Made by a program: the position numbers and the translations under genes. A stretch of 12,244 bases of DNA from assembly GCA_026770585.1 (NCBI GenBank), contig MU646332.1, positions 975,959 to 988,202 on the forward strand. Reading direction: 5' to 3'. Positions 1 to 6,633 of the stretch are shown here, piece by piece. Source of the stretch: Baffinella frigidus (taxonomy: Eukaryota > Cryptophyceae > Cryptomonadales > Baffinellaceae). Numbering within the stretch: position 1 is the stretch's first letter; the number at the start of each line of letters is the position of its first letter. The notes under the pieces were generated by a model that did not search any database, was not told the origin of the DNA, and saw only the letters and a list, made by a program, of their open reading frames with translations.

Positions 1-175
1 CGGCATCCTCCTCGCGCGGTCTGCTGCCAGCCTGCCGCCCTGGACCATCCTGCACCGGGCGCCCGGCTTCCTGGGACGCCTCCACCTCCCTGCCATCCAT
101 GCTGAGAGGAAACGCCCCCGAGCCCCCTCCTTTTGGATTTCTGGAGGCTGGTTGATGGTCAAACCCTTAAGTTAG
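1..175. other. GC-rich edge segment, possible partial exon, strand undecided
   Basis: The first 130 bases are very GC-rich and open in several frames. On the plus strand, frame 2 is open from base 2 to a TAG at 173-175. Plus frame 3 is also open, to a TGA near 153. On the minus strand an ATG at 100-98 starts an acidic, Gly/Arg/Gln-rich reading (MDGREVEASQEAGRPVQ...) that runs off the window. This could be the first exon of a leftward gene or the last exon of a rightward one. GC-rich DNA is often open by chance, so I cannot choose. No family is recognised. Confidence 0.2.
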
Positions 176-576
176 GCCGGAAAATGTGCTTAAGTTCATA
201 CTACAACAGGCCTAACTTAACTCTAAATCCTGATAGAACGTACCCCAGAACATCCCTACTTGCAAAAGTCAATTGTTCGCCTCGTGACCAGCTCGTACAA
301 CTGCATTGGAACACGATACTCGGGATACTCCCTCATAAACGTCCGTCTAAAGTTTTGATGGACGGACAAGACCAGTGACTCGTGTAACCAAGGGTCTAGA
401 GTCTCGACTCTTGGTTTCTTCCCCGATTGACTTTACAAGTGATTTTACCGCGGCCGAACATTCTCTCTTCGGACCGATTGACTTTCGATTGCGGGTTTTA
501 CGTTTCTCGGTCACTTGTACGAGATGTCGCCCGAAATCGGGCAGCCTGCGGGGCAAAAAGCCAGATGCATAGTCCA
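176..576. other. Unassigned spacer with short repeats
   Basis: No convincing gene. The segment contains a quasi-palindrome around 392-420 (ACCAAGGGTCTAGAG... against its own complement), a direct repeat CCGATTGACTTT near 423 and 474, and a small hairpin GCCCGA-AA-TCGGGC near 529-542. Open frames on both strands cross these palindromes and have no recognisable protein character. Confidence 0.4.
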
Positions 577-642
577 TCGGGAAGAAATGGTTTCTTCCCG
601 AGTTGGCAGCTGTAGAACCGCTCCCAACTCGGGAAGAAACCA
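577..642. repeat. Overlapping alternative inverted repeats (two competing hairpins)
   Basis: Arm 577-587 (TCGGGAAGAAA) is the exact complement of 591-601, with a 3-base loop. Independently, arm 588-606 is the exact 19-base complement of 624-642, with a 17-base loop. The two stems share 591-601, so only one can form at a time. Both pairings are read directly from the sequence; no regulatory role is shown. Confidence 0.8.
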
Positions 643-1305
643 ATAGTGACCCGGTCGCGGGGGCATGATGAAGGACGTTAAAAGTCTGTGGTAAAAAGAT
701 TGTGTCCCTGTCGCGGGACCGAGCCCCATTGTCGCCCAGACGCTCGCATACGAGCCATAGAAACGCGCGGCATATGGGAGGCTCTCGGAGCAAGCCAGCG
801 CACATCCCGAACGTTCTCCCGGGACGCGATGACAATCACGAGGTGCCCTTGCGAGCGCTGCCTAGGGGAGATGTGGTGGCGCGCCAGATCGTCAGGGACC
901 GTGCGTAGTGCAGGGTGGTGCGCAGCCTTCGGTTCTATCTCGCTTGCTCGCCGGCACGCTGCAGACGTGCGCGAGCCCAGAGTGCTGGTGGACTCTCCGC
1001 CCTTTCGTTCATGGTGCATGTGATTCAGCCCATGCTTTGCATTACTGCATCTCACCCACTCCAACGGTCCTCTTAGAGGGCGCGAAAGCGCCATTTTTGC
1101 AGCGCCAAACGTGGCGGGAGAAGATGCATTGGCACTCCCATCCTGAATTTGCACACGCGACCCCAGGGGTCGAACCGATCGGGCGTGTCGGGCGTCGACA
1201 AGATGGCTGGCAGCAAGCAAGCGTGGGCGTCCGAAGGTCTAGCTCTGCATCACTCGGGTTGACCGACTGTTCTCCAGTTGACATGCCCGGGGCGAAAAGT
1301 TGCCC
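643..1305. other. GC-rich segment without an assignable gene
   Basis: Several overlapping open frames occur (plus 688-1023, plus 908-1324, minus 678-1220). All have Arg/His/Ser-rich compositions typical of chance frames in GC-rich DNA, and none shows a recognisable domain. A tRNA-like B-box match on the minus strand near 1160-1175 has no pairing T-stem. This may be decayed coding DNA, but I cannot support a gene. Confidence 0.35.
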
Positions 1306-1328
1306 GGGCTCACCATACTGGTGAGCCC
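1306..1328. repeat. Perfect 10-bp hairpin
   Basis: GGGCTCACCA (1306-1315) is followed by the loop TAC and the exact complement TGGTGAGCCC (1319-1328). It lies about 130 bp left of the first telomere-like block. No poly-T tract follows, so it is not called a terminator. Confidence 0.7.
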
Positions 1329-1644
1329 AAACAGATAGAAGCAGCGCGGGATGGTGAGCGCCATTGTCACCTTCAGTGTTTAGGGTGTAGGGTTCAGTGG
1401 TAGAGGCCCCTGCATGCGTGGGCTGCCGAAAGTGCTGAGCACGAACCCCTGCACTCGAAACCCGGAACCATAAACCCTAGACCCTAAACCCTAAACCCTA
1501 GACCCTAAAAATGACGTAAACCCTAAACCACTGACGCTGAATCCTGAACCCTGGACCCTGAACCCTAAACCCTAAGACCTAAACCCTGAACTGCAAATCC
1601 CAAACTTTAAAGCATAAAACCCAAAACCTGAACCGCAAGCTCCA

Positions 1645-1795
1645 AACCAGGTGCCGTGCCTGTCAAGGCGCCTCGCAAGTGGTGGGGAATGTCGAGCTCC
1701 CGCAAATCCTCCTTATCTGATAAGGTGCCCCCCCCCGCGCATGAAACCGCCCTATCAAACATTCCTCTGCAACGAAATATCCCTCAGACATCCCT
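1645..1795. other. Non-telomeric insert inside the left telomeric block
   Basis: About 150 bp of unrelated sequence separates CCCTAAA-type runs. It has a small hairpin, CCTTAT-CTG-ATAAGG (about 1711-1725), then a C-rich tract. No terminal inverted repeats or target duplication were found, so it may be an insertion or simply a decayed portion of the array. Confidence 0.45.
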
Positions 1796-1886
1796 CAACC
1801 CTAAACCCTAAACCCTAAATCCCAAACCCTGAACACTGAACCCTAAACGCCAATTCCTAAACCCTAGACCCTCATCCCGTTTGAAC

Positions 1887-2014
1887 AGCGAGGGGGTAAA
1901 CTGAAAAATTCAATTCGGGTTCGATTAAAAAATTGGTACCAACCGCGTGTACTGGGCTAGACTGCCCAATTGGAACTTGAGCCAGAAATTACCCGATCCA
2001 TTTGACCCCTCGCT
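1887..2014. mobile_element. Possible MITE-like foldback inside the telomeric block
   Basis: AGCGAGGGG at 1887-1895 matches the complement of CCCCTCGCT at 2006-2014, and similarity continues weakly inward (GTAAAC against TCAAAT, GGGTTCGATT against GGGTAATTTC). The 128-bp unit is bracketed by CCCTAAA-type repeats, as expected for an insertion into an array. No clear target-site duplication is visible, so it is weaker than the other MITE calls. Confidence 0.35.
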
Positions 2015-2262
2015 ATCCGAGCAAAGACCCTAAAACCTGACCTTAAACCCTAAACCCTAAACCCTAAACCCTAAACCTTAAACCCTAAACCCGAAACCCG
2101 AAACCCGAAACCTGAAACCCTAAAACCTAAACCCTGAAACCTCAACCCCAAACCCTCAACCCTAAGCCCTAAACCCTAAACCCTAAACCCCAAACCCTAA
2201 ACCCTAAACCCTGCACCATCAACCATCAACCATCAACCATCAACCCTAAACCCCAATCCCCA

Positions 2263-2549
2263 ATCTAGTCATTATAAAACCTGCCTGATTCTGAATAATC
2301 ACTTAATCATAAATTTCACTCGAAACAAGAAATAAGCACGGTAACAATCCTCTAAACCACGCTCGCTTCCGCCCCAGGGTACGGGGAATCAAGTAAAGGA
2401 TGTGCGGAGTTCCTCATTACCAAGTCGGAACTACCCAGAAGATGTGCGCGCGCGGAGGGAATCACTCTCCCGCAGACCCTCATCGCCAAGGCCGAACCTC
2501 GAACCGCAGTCCCGCAGCAAATTTTCAGACGCTGGGGTGACGCCCCACC
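2263..2549. other. Spacer with a diverged short duplication
   Basis: No gene supported. After an AT-rich start (2263-2340) there is an imperfect duplication: GATGTGCG...CCTCATTACCAAGTCGGAAC (about 2399-2430) resembles GATGTGCG...CCTCATCGCCAAGGCCGAAC (about 2441-2496). Confidence 0.4.
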
Positions 2550-2720
2550 CCACACGAGGCTATCTATGCGAACATATTCCCAAGTCAATTATTGGATTAT
2601 TGCCCAGGAAACACGTCAAAAGTCAGCAATTGGTCAGGTACCCGCACGCTTTCTGTGCAGGCTTTCCAACAAACCCCTGAAACTTCCATTTATTATGTTC
2701 GCATGGGTAGCCTCGTGTGG
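2550..2720. mobile_element. MITE family 2, copy 1 (CCACACGAGG ends)
   Basis: This is a 171-bp element. Left end CCACACGAGGCTATCTATGC is matched by the complement of the right end (CCACACGAGGCTACCCATGC), and similarity continues through GAACATA. Both ends match the element at 6157-6347, and both copies have ATTGGATT in the interior. Flanks show a possible 2-bp CC duplication (2548-2549 and 2721-2722), not TA. No coding capacity, so it would be a non-autonomous element needing a transposase from elsewhere. Confidence 0.75.
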
Positions 2721-2931
2721 CCCGCAGTTGAATCCCGGGACCTCTGTCAGTAGAGTTAAGTTTGTACCATAATCTCTGATTTTAAAAGCAACGCCGGGAT
2801 GTCCTGTGCAGCGCCCTGGAAATGCCGGTGTTGGATCCGGTAGAAACGCCAATGGGTATTTGCCACGATTCTGGTGCACCGCCCCCTTTTCCATTCTCTC
2901 GTGCGTGGCCGGGCTCATAACATGTCTCGTG

Positions 2932-3613
2932 ATGCAGCGGCGTTCGAGCACAGCGAGGATCGAAGACGACCTCGAGTCGATCGACCTCGATTCCCCGTCG
3001 TCTGCTCCTCCTTCTCAGCACACTACGAGAGGTCGGCTCGACGTCAGCGGCCAGCAGACACCCGCGCCACCTCCGCAGCCTACTTCTCCCTCTCGGGCGA
3101 CAGCGCCACCTGCAGCCGCGCGGCGCCCTCAATTCTCCGCGCGCACCGCACACATCGAGCCTCAGCTAGACACGTCGACTCTCTTCCCAAAAGTGGCCCA
3201 CCCGTCAACTTTACGCGCGCCACCAGCCCCGGAACCGGCCCTGCGCGGCCAGACGTCGACAAACGGCTCCAAGAACGGGCCTGCTGCGTCGTTCTTGGAG
3301 CCGTTTGACGGGCCTGAAACAATTGACGAGGAGTTTGAACAGCTCCTCTCGTGCGTGACTGCGGCGGATGCGCGCCGCTCGTTAGGTATTCACCACTTAG
3401 CAGCGGTCGAGGTCTTTTTCACCTTAAAATCAAGGCGACACTCCGGTTGTCTTCGAGGGTTTTGGGGCCCCTGGATTTAGCGATAACGTGGCCAAATTTG
3501 CTCCAGATAGGGCCTTAAAGTTAATTGCGTCGTGGCAAGTTGGCTTTGATGAAAGGTCCGTAGTCCACCGTGTGGTCTACATTAAATACTCGGGGTCTGG
3601 ATGTTACGGCTAA
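2932..3613 (+). CDS. Candidate two-exon protein gene, family uncertain (weak ADF-H-like pattern)
   Basis: Exon 1 reads MQRRSSTARIEDDLESIDLD..., then a long Pro/Ser/Ala/Gln-rich, probably disordered stretch, then acidic TIDEEFEQLLSCVTAADARR. The frame is open from an upstream ATG at 2806, but the added residues are hydrophobic and unlike the rest, so I prefer 2932. A second frame (3428-3613) reads GDTPVVFEGFGAPGFSDNVA... ALKLIASWQVGF... VVYIKYSGSG and stops at TAA 3611-3613. It has balanced protein composition. The two frames join either through a 49-base GT-AG intron (3386-3434), giving RSL/GDTPVV and about 210 residues, or through one extra A in TTAAAAT near 3427. The spacing of the second part (VVFEGFG, then a basic strand HRVVYIKYSG) faintly recalls coactosin/drebrin-type ADF-H actin-binding domains. 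That is a pattern guess, not an identification. With the intron model the first predicted strand (VEVFFTL) would be lost. Confidence 0.45.
3260..3307. repeat. 18-bp perfect inverted repeat inside the candidate exon
   Basis: Bases 3260-3277 (CAAACGGCTCCAAGAACG) are the exact complement of 3290-3307, with a 12-base loop. In the predicted protein this spans NGSKNGPAASFLEPFDG. A stem this long and perfect is unusual inside coding DNA. Confidence 0.85.
3386..3434 (+). other. Candidate 49-nt GT-AG intron
   Basis: GTATTC follows TTAG at the 5' side. The 3' side has a pyrimidine run (CTTTTTCACC) and ends ATCAAG. Removal joins phase-1 ends into a Gly codon and links the two open frames of the candidate gene. 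Competing explanation: no splice and a +1 shift at the A-run 3426-3429. Confidence 0.35.
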
Positions 3614-3892
3614 AGTTTGTGGAAATCTTGTATTTTCCAATTTTTACAAAACCGAGCTGTGATTTTAAGATTGCGAGTGTGTAATTTGAATAGCTGGCGG
3701 ATGAGATCTTGTACTTGACTCTCCCGGGGTCTAAATAATACTCAACTGTCCTATCTCAACTGCCGTTGACTATTAACTCGATACAGAATTAAAACGTTTT
3801 GGTCAAAGCTGGTTCTCGCTGTGTGTGCTCCAGAGACAGGATGGACTCCCTCCGCCTCCAGCATGCCCTACGTCGCCACCACGTTCTGCGCA
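3614..3892. other. AT-richer spacer downstream of the candidate gene
   Basis: No independent gene. Directly after the stop, the third frame (3603-3662) reads VTAKVCGNLVFSNFYKTEL before TGA, which could be a decayed continuation of the upstream gene. A segment around 3793-3890 (ACGTTTTGG..AAA.CTGGT, then TGCTCCAG...CAGGATGGA) is a diverged copy of 4058-4245. Confidence 0.4.
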
Positions 3893-3903
3893 TAGTAAAT
3901 TAC

Positions 3904-4020
3904 GCTCTATCCTGAGTTTTATTCGGGCTCGTTCTCAAAAGTTTTTTAAGAGCAGAAATCTTGTGCAGACGGGCGAATAGAAAGCCTTTGGGGTGGGCCA
4001 AAACAAAACTCAGGCAGAGC
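3904..4020. mobile_element. MITE family 5, MULE-type (11-bp target duplication)
   Basis: This is a 117-bp foldback. Left end GCTCTATCCTGAGTTTTATT pairs with the right end, whose complement reads GCTCTGCCTGAGTTTTGTT. It is flanked by an 11-bp direct repeat, TAGTAAATTAC (3893-3903) and TAGTAGATTAC (4021-4031), one mismatch. Target duplications of 9-11 bp are typical of Mutator-like elements. It has no coding capacity, and only one copy is present here. Confidence 0.65.
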
Positions 4021-4128
4021 TAGTAGATTACGCTCGGAGCAGCGGTACACAGTTACAACGTTTTGGGTAAACCTGGTACAAAACTACAACGGTGCGGTAC
4101 AAAGAATTGTAAAAACTGTGTGGGTTTC

Positions 4129-4181
4129 ACGCACGTTTGTTTTTTTGACGCACGTCTTTGACGCACATTTTGACGCACGTT
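4129..4181. repeat. GACGCACG short tandem repeat
   Basis: Four copies of ACGCAC(G/A) begin at 4129, 4148, 4161 and 4173, separated by T-rich spacers (19, 13 and 12 bases apart). This array accounts for part of the extra length of the 4058-4245 segment relative to its copy at 3793-3890. Confidence 0.7.
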
Positions 4182-4219
4182 TTTCTGCTCCAGTTTCAGG
4201 ATGGAGTGCGTCTCCCTAC

Positions 4220-4625
4220 GTCTCCAGGAAGTTCCGCGCGTGGGGAAGGTGATTCGGGTTTGGGGTTGGGGGTGTGGGGTTTGCGGAGCAGGGTCTGCGG
4301 GGTAGGGTTTAGGGGTTAGGAATTAGGAATGTCTCCAACAAGTTGCGCTTATGGGAGAAGGGATCGGGTTTGCGGTTTGGGTTTCGTGCTTTGCGGATTA
4401 GGGTCCAGGGTTGGGCTTCGCGGATGAGGGTTTAGGGATTAGGGACTAGGAATGCCTCCAACAAGGTGCGCGCAAGGGTGAGGTGATCCGGGTTTGCGAT
4501 TCAGGGTTCAGGGTTGGGGTTTGCGGATTAGGGTTCAGGCTTTGAGGATTGGGATTTGGGGTTTAGGGTCTAGGAATATCTCAGACAAGTTCCGTGCATG
4601 AGAGAGGTGGTTAGAGTTTTCGGGC
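4220..4625 (+). repeat. 111-124-bp higher-order tandem repeat with TTTAGGG-like 7-mers
   Basis: Units begin with TCTCCAACAAGTTCCGCGC-like sequence at 4221, 4332, 4455 and 4579 (periods 111, 123, 124). Each continues with degenerate GGGTTTGCGG/TTTAGGG/TTAGGG motifs and ends ...TAGGAAT. A further diverged unit start is visible at about 3872 (GTCGCCACCACGTTCTGCGC). It is a composite of a unique core and telomere-like 7-mers, on the G-rich strand. Confidence 0.75.
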
Positions 4626-4867
4626 CAGGGTTAGCGGGAGACTTGCTTTATTGCATACCACGTACTGAGCTGCGGCTTTACCGCTGCCGAGCAAGGACGT
4701 GCTTCAATTTTGAGGAGTTTTAAAAACTTTCACCTGCATTCTCAGGGAAATGGACTTTTAAAACGAAAAAGTCGGGACCGGATTTCCGGTCCTGGCTTTC
4801 AAATGAACCCCGTGTTGCCTCGATAGCGGATCGTGCGTTGGCTTTCCGCGGTCGTGCTTGGCGTTTC
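4626..4867. other. Spacer with a small perfect hairpin
   Basis: No gene supported. GGACCGGA (4775-4782) and TCCGGTCC (4785-4792) form an 8-bp stem with a 2-base loop. Short open frames on both strands here run into the neighbouring tandem repeats. Confidence 0.4.
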
Positions 4868-4869
4868 AG

Positions 4870-4934
4870 AGAAGTTGGCCACGAGAATAGAGAGAAGTTG
4901 GCCACGAGAACAGAGAAGTTGGCCACGAGAATAG
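4870..4934. repeat. 21-23-bp tandem repeat A (GAAGTTGGCCACGAGAA)
   Basis: Three copies of GAAGTTGGCCACGAGAA(T/C)AG start at 4871, 4894 and 4915 (periods 23 and 21). Single-base differences lie mostly in the spacer. Confidence 0.85.
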
Positions 4935-5069
4935 TTCACGAATGCCAACTTTCGACGCTCCTGGTACTAAACTGCCAGCGTTTGTTAGTGTTCAACCATT
5001 CCCGTGGCCACTTTCTCGGCACTCCCCTCTGAAAATAGCCTTTCCCCCTTCTGAACGGTCAAAAGCTGT

Positions 5070-5123
5070 GAGCCTCGGTCGGACAGGTGACGAGCCTCGG
5101 TCGGACAGGTGACGAGCCTCGGT
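5070..5123. repeat. 22-bp tandem repeat B (AGCCTCGGTCGGACAGGTGACG)
   Basis: Units start at 5071, 5093 and 5115 (exact 22-bp period, third unit partial). A single dispersed copy with the same flanking pattern (CCTCTGTCGGACAGGTGACGAG) occurs at about 7031-7060. Confidence 0.85.
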
Positions 5124-5323
5124 GGTTGATTGGACGGTATCTTTGGTCTCGCTTGTGCGTCGGGCCTTGGCCTCTGCGGCCTCTCAAAAGCTGAATCGTG
5201 GCCCTGCCATTCCAGGTCACAAGTTGCGTGTTCCAAACGCGGCGTTTTGTGCAAAAAATATTTTGTGGTACAGATAACACATTGTTGCGCATGCCAAGGG
5301 CTCAAGAGCCAGACTTTTAGGTG

Positions 5324-5392
5324 TTTCCTTGGTTAGAATCTCTCAGTTTTCTTGGGTGGAATCTCTCTGTTTCCTTGGGTGGAATCTCTCAC
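5324..5392. repeat. 23-bp tandem repeat C (CCTTGGGTGGAATCTCTC)
   Basis: Three units of TTTCCTTGGGTGGAATCTCTC-type sequence are aligned at 5328, 5351 and 5374 (23-bp period). The first unit is diverged (GGTTAGAATC). It is the third unrelated 21-23-bp array within about 500 bp. Confidence 0.8.
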
Positions 5393-5504
5393 TTGGAAAC
5401 GAAATTCCCCTGACCTGGTGTTGCGTGGTCGCAGCCAGCAAAAAGAGGCACCGCGGCGAAAGAAGAAGGAGGCGGCCAAGAAGAAGACGTACCGCCGCCG
5501 TTGA
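5337..5504 (+). CDS. Possible terminal-exon fragment with a Lys/Arg-rich C-terminus
   Basis: A frame without ATG is open from 5337 to a TGA at 5502-5504. It passes through repeat C and ends SQQKEAPRRKKKEAAKKKTYRRR-like (quoted in part: APRRKKKEAAKKKTYRRR). The basic tail with AAG/GAG-biased codons resembles the end of a nucleic-acid-binding, ribosomal or histone-like protein. Such purine-rich tracts also look basic by chance. A candidate acceptor (CGCAG) precedes the tail near 5430. The frame of the same stretch starting at 5329 gives an Arg-rich shadow. No domain can be named. Confidence 0.2.
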   Translation, partial: NLSVFLGGISLFPWVESLTWKRNSPDLVLRGRSQQKEAPRRKKKEAAKKKTYRRR

Positions 5505-5571
5505 AGCGATTGTATCACTCCCCGAGTGAAAGTAGAAAATTGACCCTATGGTCACTGAAGGGATAGCATAG

Positions 5572-5778
5572 ACGATTGTATCAATCAAATCAAGGCGTAA
5601 GGGCCTGGCTAGGACCTGTATCGAGATTAATAATAAAAAAGAAGAAGTACCGCAGCCCACCATAAAGGCCGAGAGACCTTTATCACTCCCAACACGGCCG
5701 GCATATAGCCACGTTCTCGATTTGGTCCACTTCGCCGGTTTCTGCCGCCATCCTTTTGCACCGGGGGGCCTGATGTGA
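5572..5778 (+). other. Open frame without start codon, possible exon remnant
   Basis: 68 codons are open between an upstream TAG and the TGA at 5776-5778. They read ...KKEEVPQPTIKAERP... and LDLVHFAGFCRHPFAPGGL near the end. There is no ATG near the beginning. The part around 5640-5695 (AAGTACCGCAGCCC ... TTATCACTCCC) resembles 5482-5525, suggesting a local duplication. A frame of this length is not rare by chance, so this is only a candidate exon. An imperfect hairpin (ATAAAGG...CCTTTAT) lies near 5663-5683. Confidence 0.15.
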
Positions 5779-5793
5779 TCCGAAAGGAAGCAT

Positions 5794-5870
5794 GGCCTTT
5801 CTGCAGGATAAGTTCCGGTGTCCGCCTATGTTGGGAGCTCGAAGAACCTAAAGGACCTAAAGGCTCGCGG
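5794..5870. repeat. Dispersed repeat, copy 1 (AACCTAAAGGACCTAAAG)
   Basis: CTTTCTGC (5797), TGTTGGGAG (5829) and the 18-mer AACCTAAAGGACCTAAAG (5845-5862) recur in the same order and nearly the same spacing at 6517, 6547 and 6563-6580. One frame of both copies encodes a CWE..-PKGPK-like peptide. Confidence 0.7.
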
Positions 5871-5894
5871 CAGGGCGGAAGGTTCCTGGGAGGA

Positions 5895-5965
5895 CCGATA
5901 CGCGGTTGGGGTTTGGTGGTTGGGGTTAAGGGTTTAGAATGTAGGGTCCGGGGTCTAAGAAGTAA
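5895..5965 (+). repeat. Short G-strand telomere-like patch
   Basis: A small run of GGTTGGGGTT, GGGTTTAG and GTAGGGTCC 7-mer-like motifs resembles the large array at 7930-10280 but is only about 70 bp and very degenerate. Confidence 0.5.
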
Positions 5966-6037
5966 GGTCCTCGCACCCGCACCGAGGTTGGGTCTGAGTA
6001 GGGACCACGAGAGAGGTCATGTGTGCCCTGCAATTTA

Positions 6038-6154
6038 CAGGGGTGCTTCGCTCACAAGAAAGCGCCCCCCCCCTAGGACCACCATAGGGCCCCATGCATA
6101 GGCCTCCTGCAGGTTCCTAGGGGGAGGCACTTTCTTATGATTGAGGTTCCCCTG
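6038..6154. mobile_element. MITE family 1, copy 1 (CAGGGGT ends, TA target)
   Basis: This is a 117-bp palindromic element. Left end CAGGGGTGCTTCGCTCACAAGA... pairs with the right end complement CAGGGGAACCTCAATCATAAGA.... It is flanked by TA at 6036-6037 and 6155-6156. TIRs starting CAGG..TACCTCG with a TA duplication resemble pogo/Tigger elements of the Tc1/mariner superfamily; that is family knowledge applied by eye. The interior has CCTAGGACCACCATAGGGCC, shared by all copies. Non-coding. Confidence 0.85.
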
Positions 6155-6156
6155 TA

Positions 6157-6347
6157 CCACACGAGGCTACCTCTGCACACATAGTAAATGTTGGTTTCGG
6201 GGGTCACGTCCAGATTGGTAGATAGTTTTCATTGGATTGTCATATCCCCTTTGTTTAAAGCGAGGAGGACATGACAACTCCCCCACAAATCTGGACGTGG
6301 CCCCTAAAACCAACATTCATTATGTGGGCAGAGGTAGCCTCGTGCGG
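6157..6347. mobile_element. MITE family 2, copy 2, abutting family 1 copy 1
   Basis: This is a 191-bp element with about 65-bp imperfect terminal inverted repeats: left CCACACGAGGCTACCTCTGC, right complement CCGCACGAGGCTACCTCTGC. Similarity extends through AATGTTGGTTT and CACGTCCAGAT. TA flanks it at 6155-6156 and 6348-6349. The left TA is also the right-hand TA of the family 1 element, so one TA serves both insertions. It shares ends and the ATTGGATT core with 2550-2720. Confidence 0.85.
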
Positions 6348-6489
6348 TACGAATGTACTAGAGGATTGGACGCGAGCGAGATTCCTTCACATGTATTAAT
6401 AGTCAATGCTGCTCTACACAAGTAAAGCCGGTGGCACGAGAGAGAGAGCTCTGATACCAACACGGCCACACTGACTCCACCCTTCGGAA

Positions 6490-6633
6490 ATGCTGCGTTT
6501 CGCTTTCTCTGCAGTCCTTTCTGCGGAAGGGCGTGTCGTTGGAGTGTGTTGGGAGAAATTAAAACCTAAAGGACCTAAAGCACAGGCGGGGGCGTGTGTT
6601 CGAGGTGACCCTGCATCGCTGAGCATGCAGTAG
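6490..6633 (+). CDS. Small open frame ending at a MITE boundary, possible exon fragment
   Basis: From ATG 6490 it reads MLRFAFSAVLSAEGRVVGVC..., then PKGPKAQAGACVRGDPASLS and MQ before TAG at 6631-6633. That TAG consists of the TA target dinucleotide plus the first G of the family 3 MITE, so the insertion itself ends the frame. The central part overlaps the dispersed repeat also seen at 5794-5870. No domain recognised; at 47 codons it may be chance or a truncated exon. Confidence 0.2.
   Translation: MLRFAFSAVLSAEGRVVGVCWEKLKPKGPKAQAGACVRGDPASLSMQ
6508..6585. repeat. Dispersed repeat, copy 2 (AACCTAAAGGACCTAAAG)
   Basis: This is the second copy of the segment at 5794-5870. CTTTCTGC is at 6517, TGTTGGGAG at 6547 and the identical 18-mer at 6563-6580, about 718 bp from the first copy. 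Confidence 0.7.

Larger units (their letters stand above)
1455..2262 (-). repeat. Degenerate interstitial telomeric repeat block, CCCTAAA on the plus strand
   Basis: This is a long run of CCCTAAA 7-mers and variants (CCCTAGA, CCCTGAA, CCCGAAA, CCCTCAA), the C-strand form of the TTTAGGG telomere repeat. About four perfect units occur near 2046-2075. A short variant run of CCATCAA (about four units) is at 2214-2244. The block is interrupted by non-telomeric DNA at about 1645-1795 and 1876-2030. A brief opposite-orientation piece (TTTAGGGTGTAGGG) lies just outside at about 1379-1395. Non-telomeric DNA on both sides and heavy degeneration argue against a functional chromosome end. Confidence 0.9.

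Noticed and set aside
347-835. 162-codon minus-strand open frame
   Set aside because: It runs across both arms of the 577-642 palindromes and has no recognisable features.
1150-1185. Minus-strand tRNA B-box-like GGTTCGACCCC
   Set aside because: The flanking bases do not form a T-stem and no A-box or acceptor pairing is visible.
678-1220. 180-codon minus-strand open frame
   Set aside because: It is Arg/His/Ser-rich with no domain, overlaps open frames on the other strand, and sits in GC-rich DNA where long chance frames are common.
5343-5663. 106-codon minus-strand frame with hydrophobic Leu/Ile stretches
   Set aside because: The hydrophobicity comes from reading the complement of the plus-strand AAG/GAA-rich tract; it also crosses tandem repeat C.
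6457-6552. Possible foldback with CCAACAC and GTGTTGG ends
   Set aside because: Only 7 bp pair clearly, the inner matches are poorly spaced, and no target duplication is visible. GGCCACACT here may just be a relic of a family 3 end.
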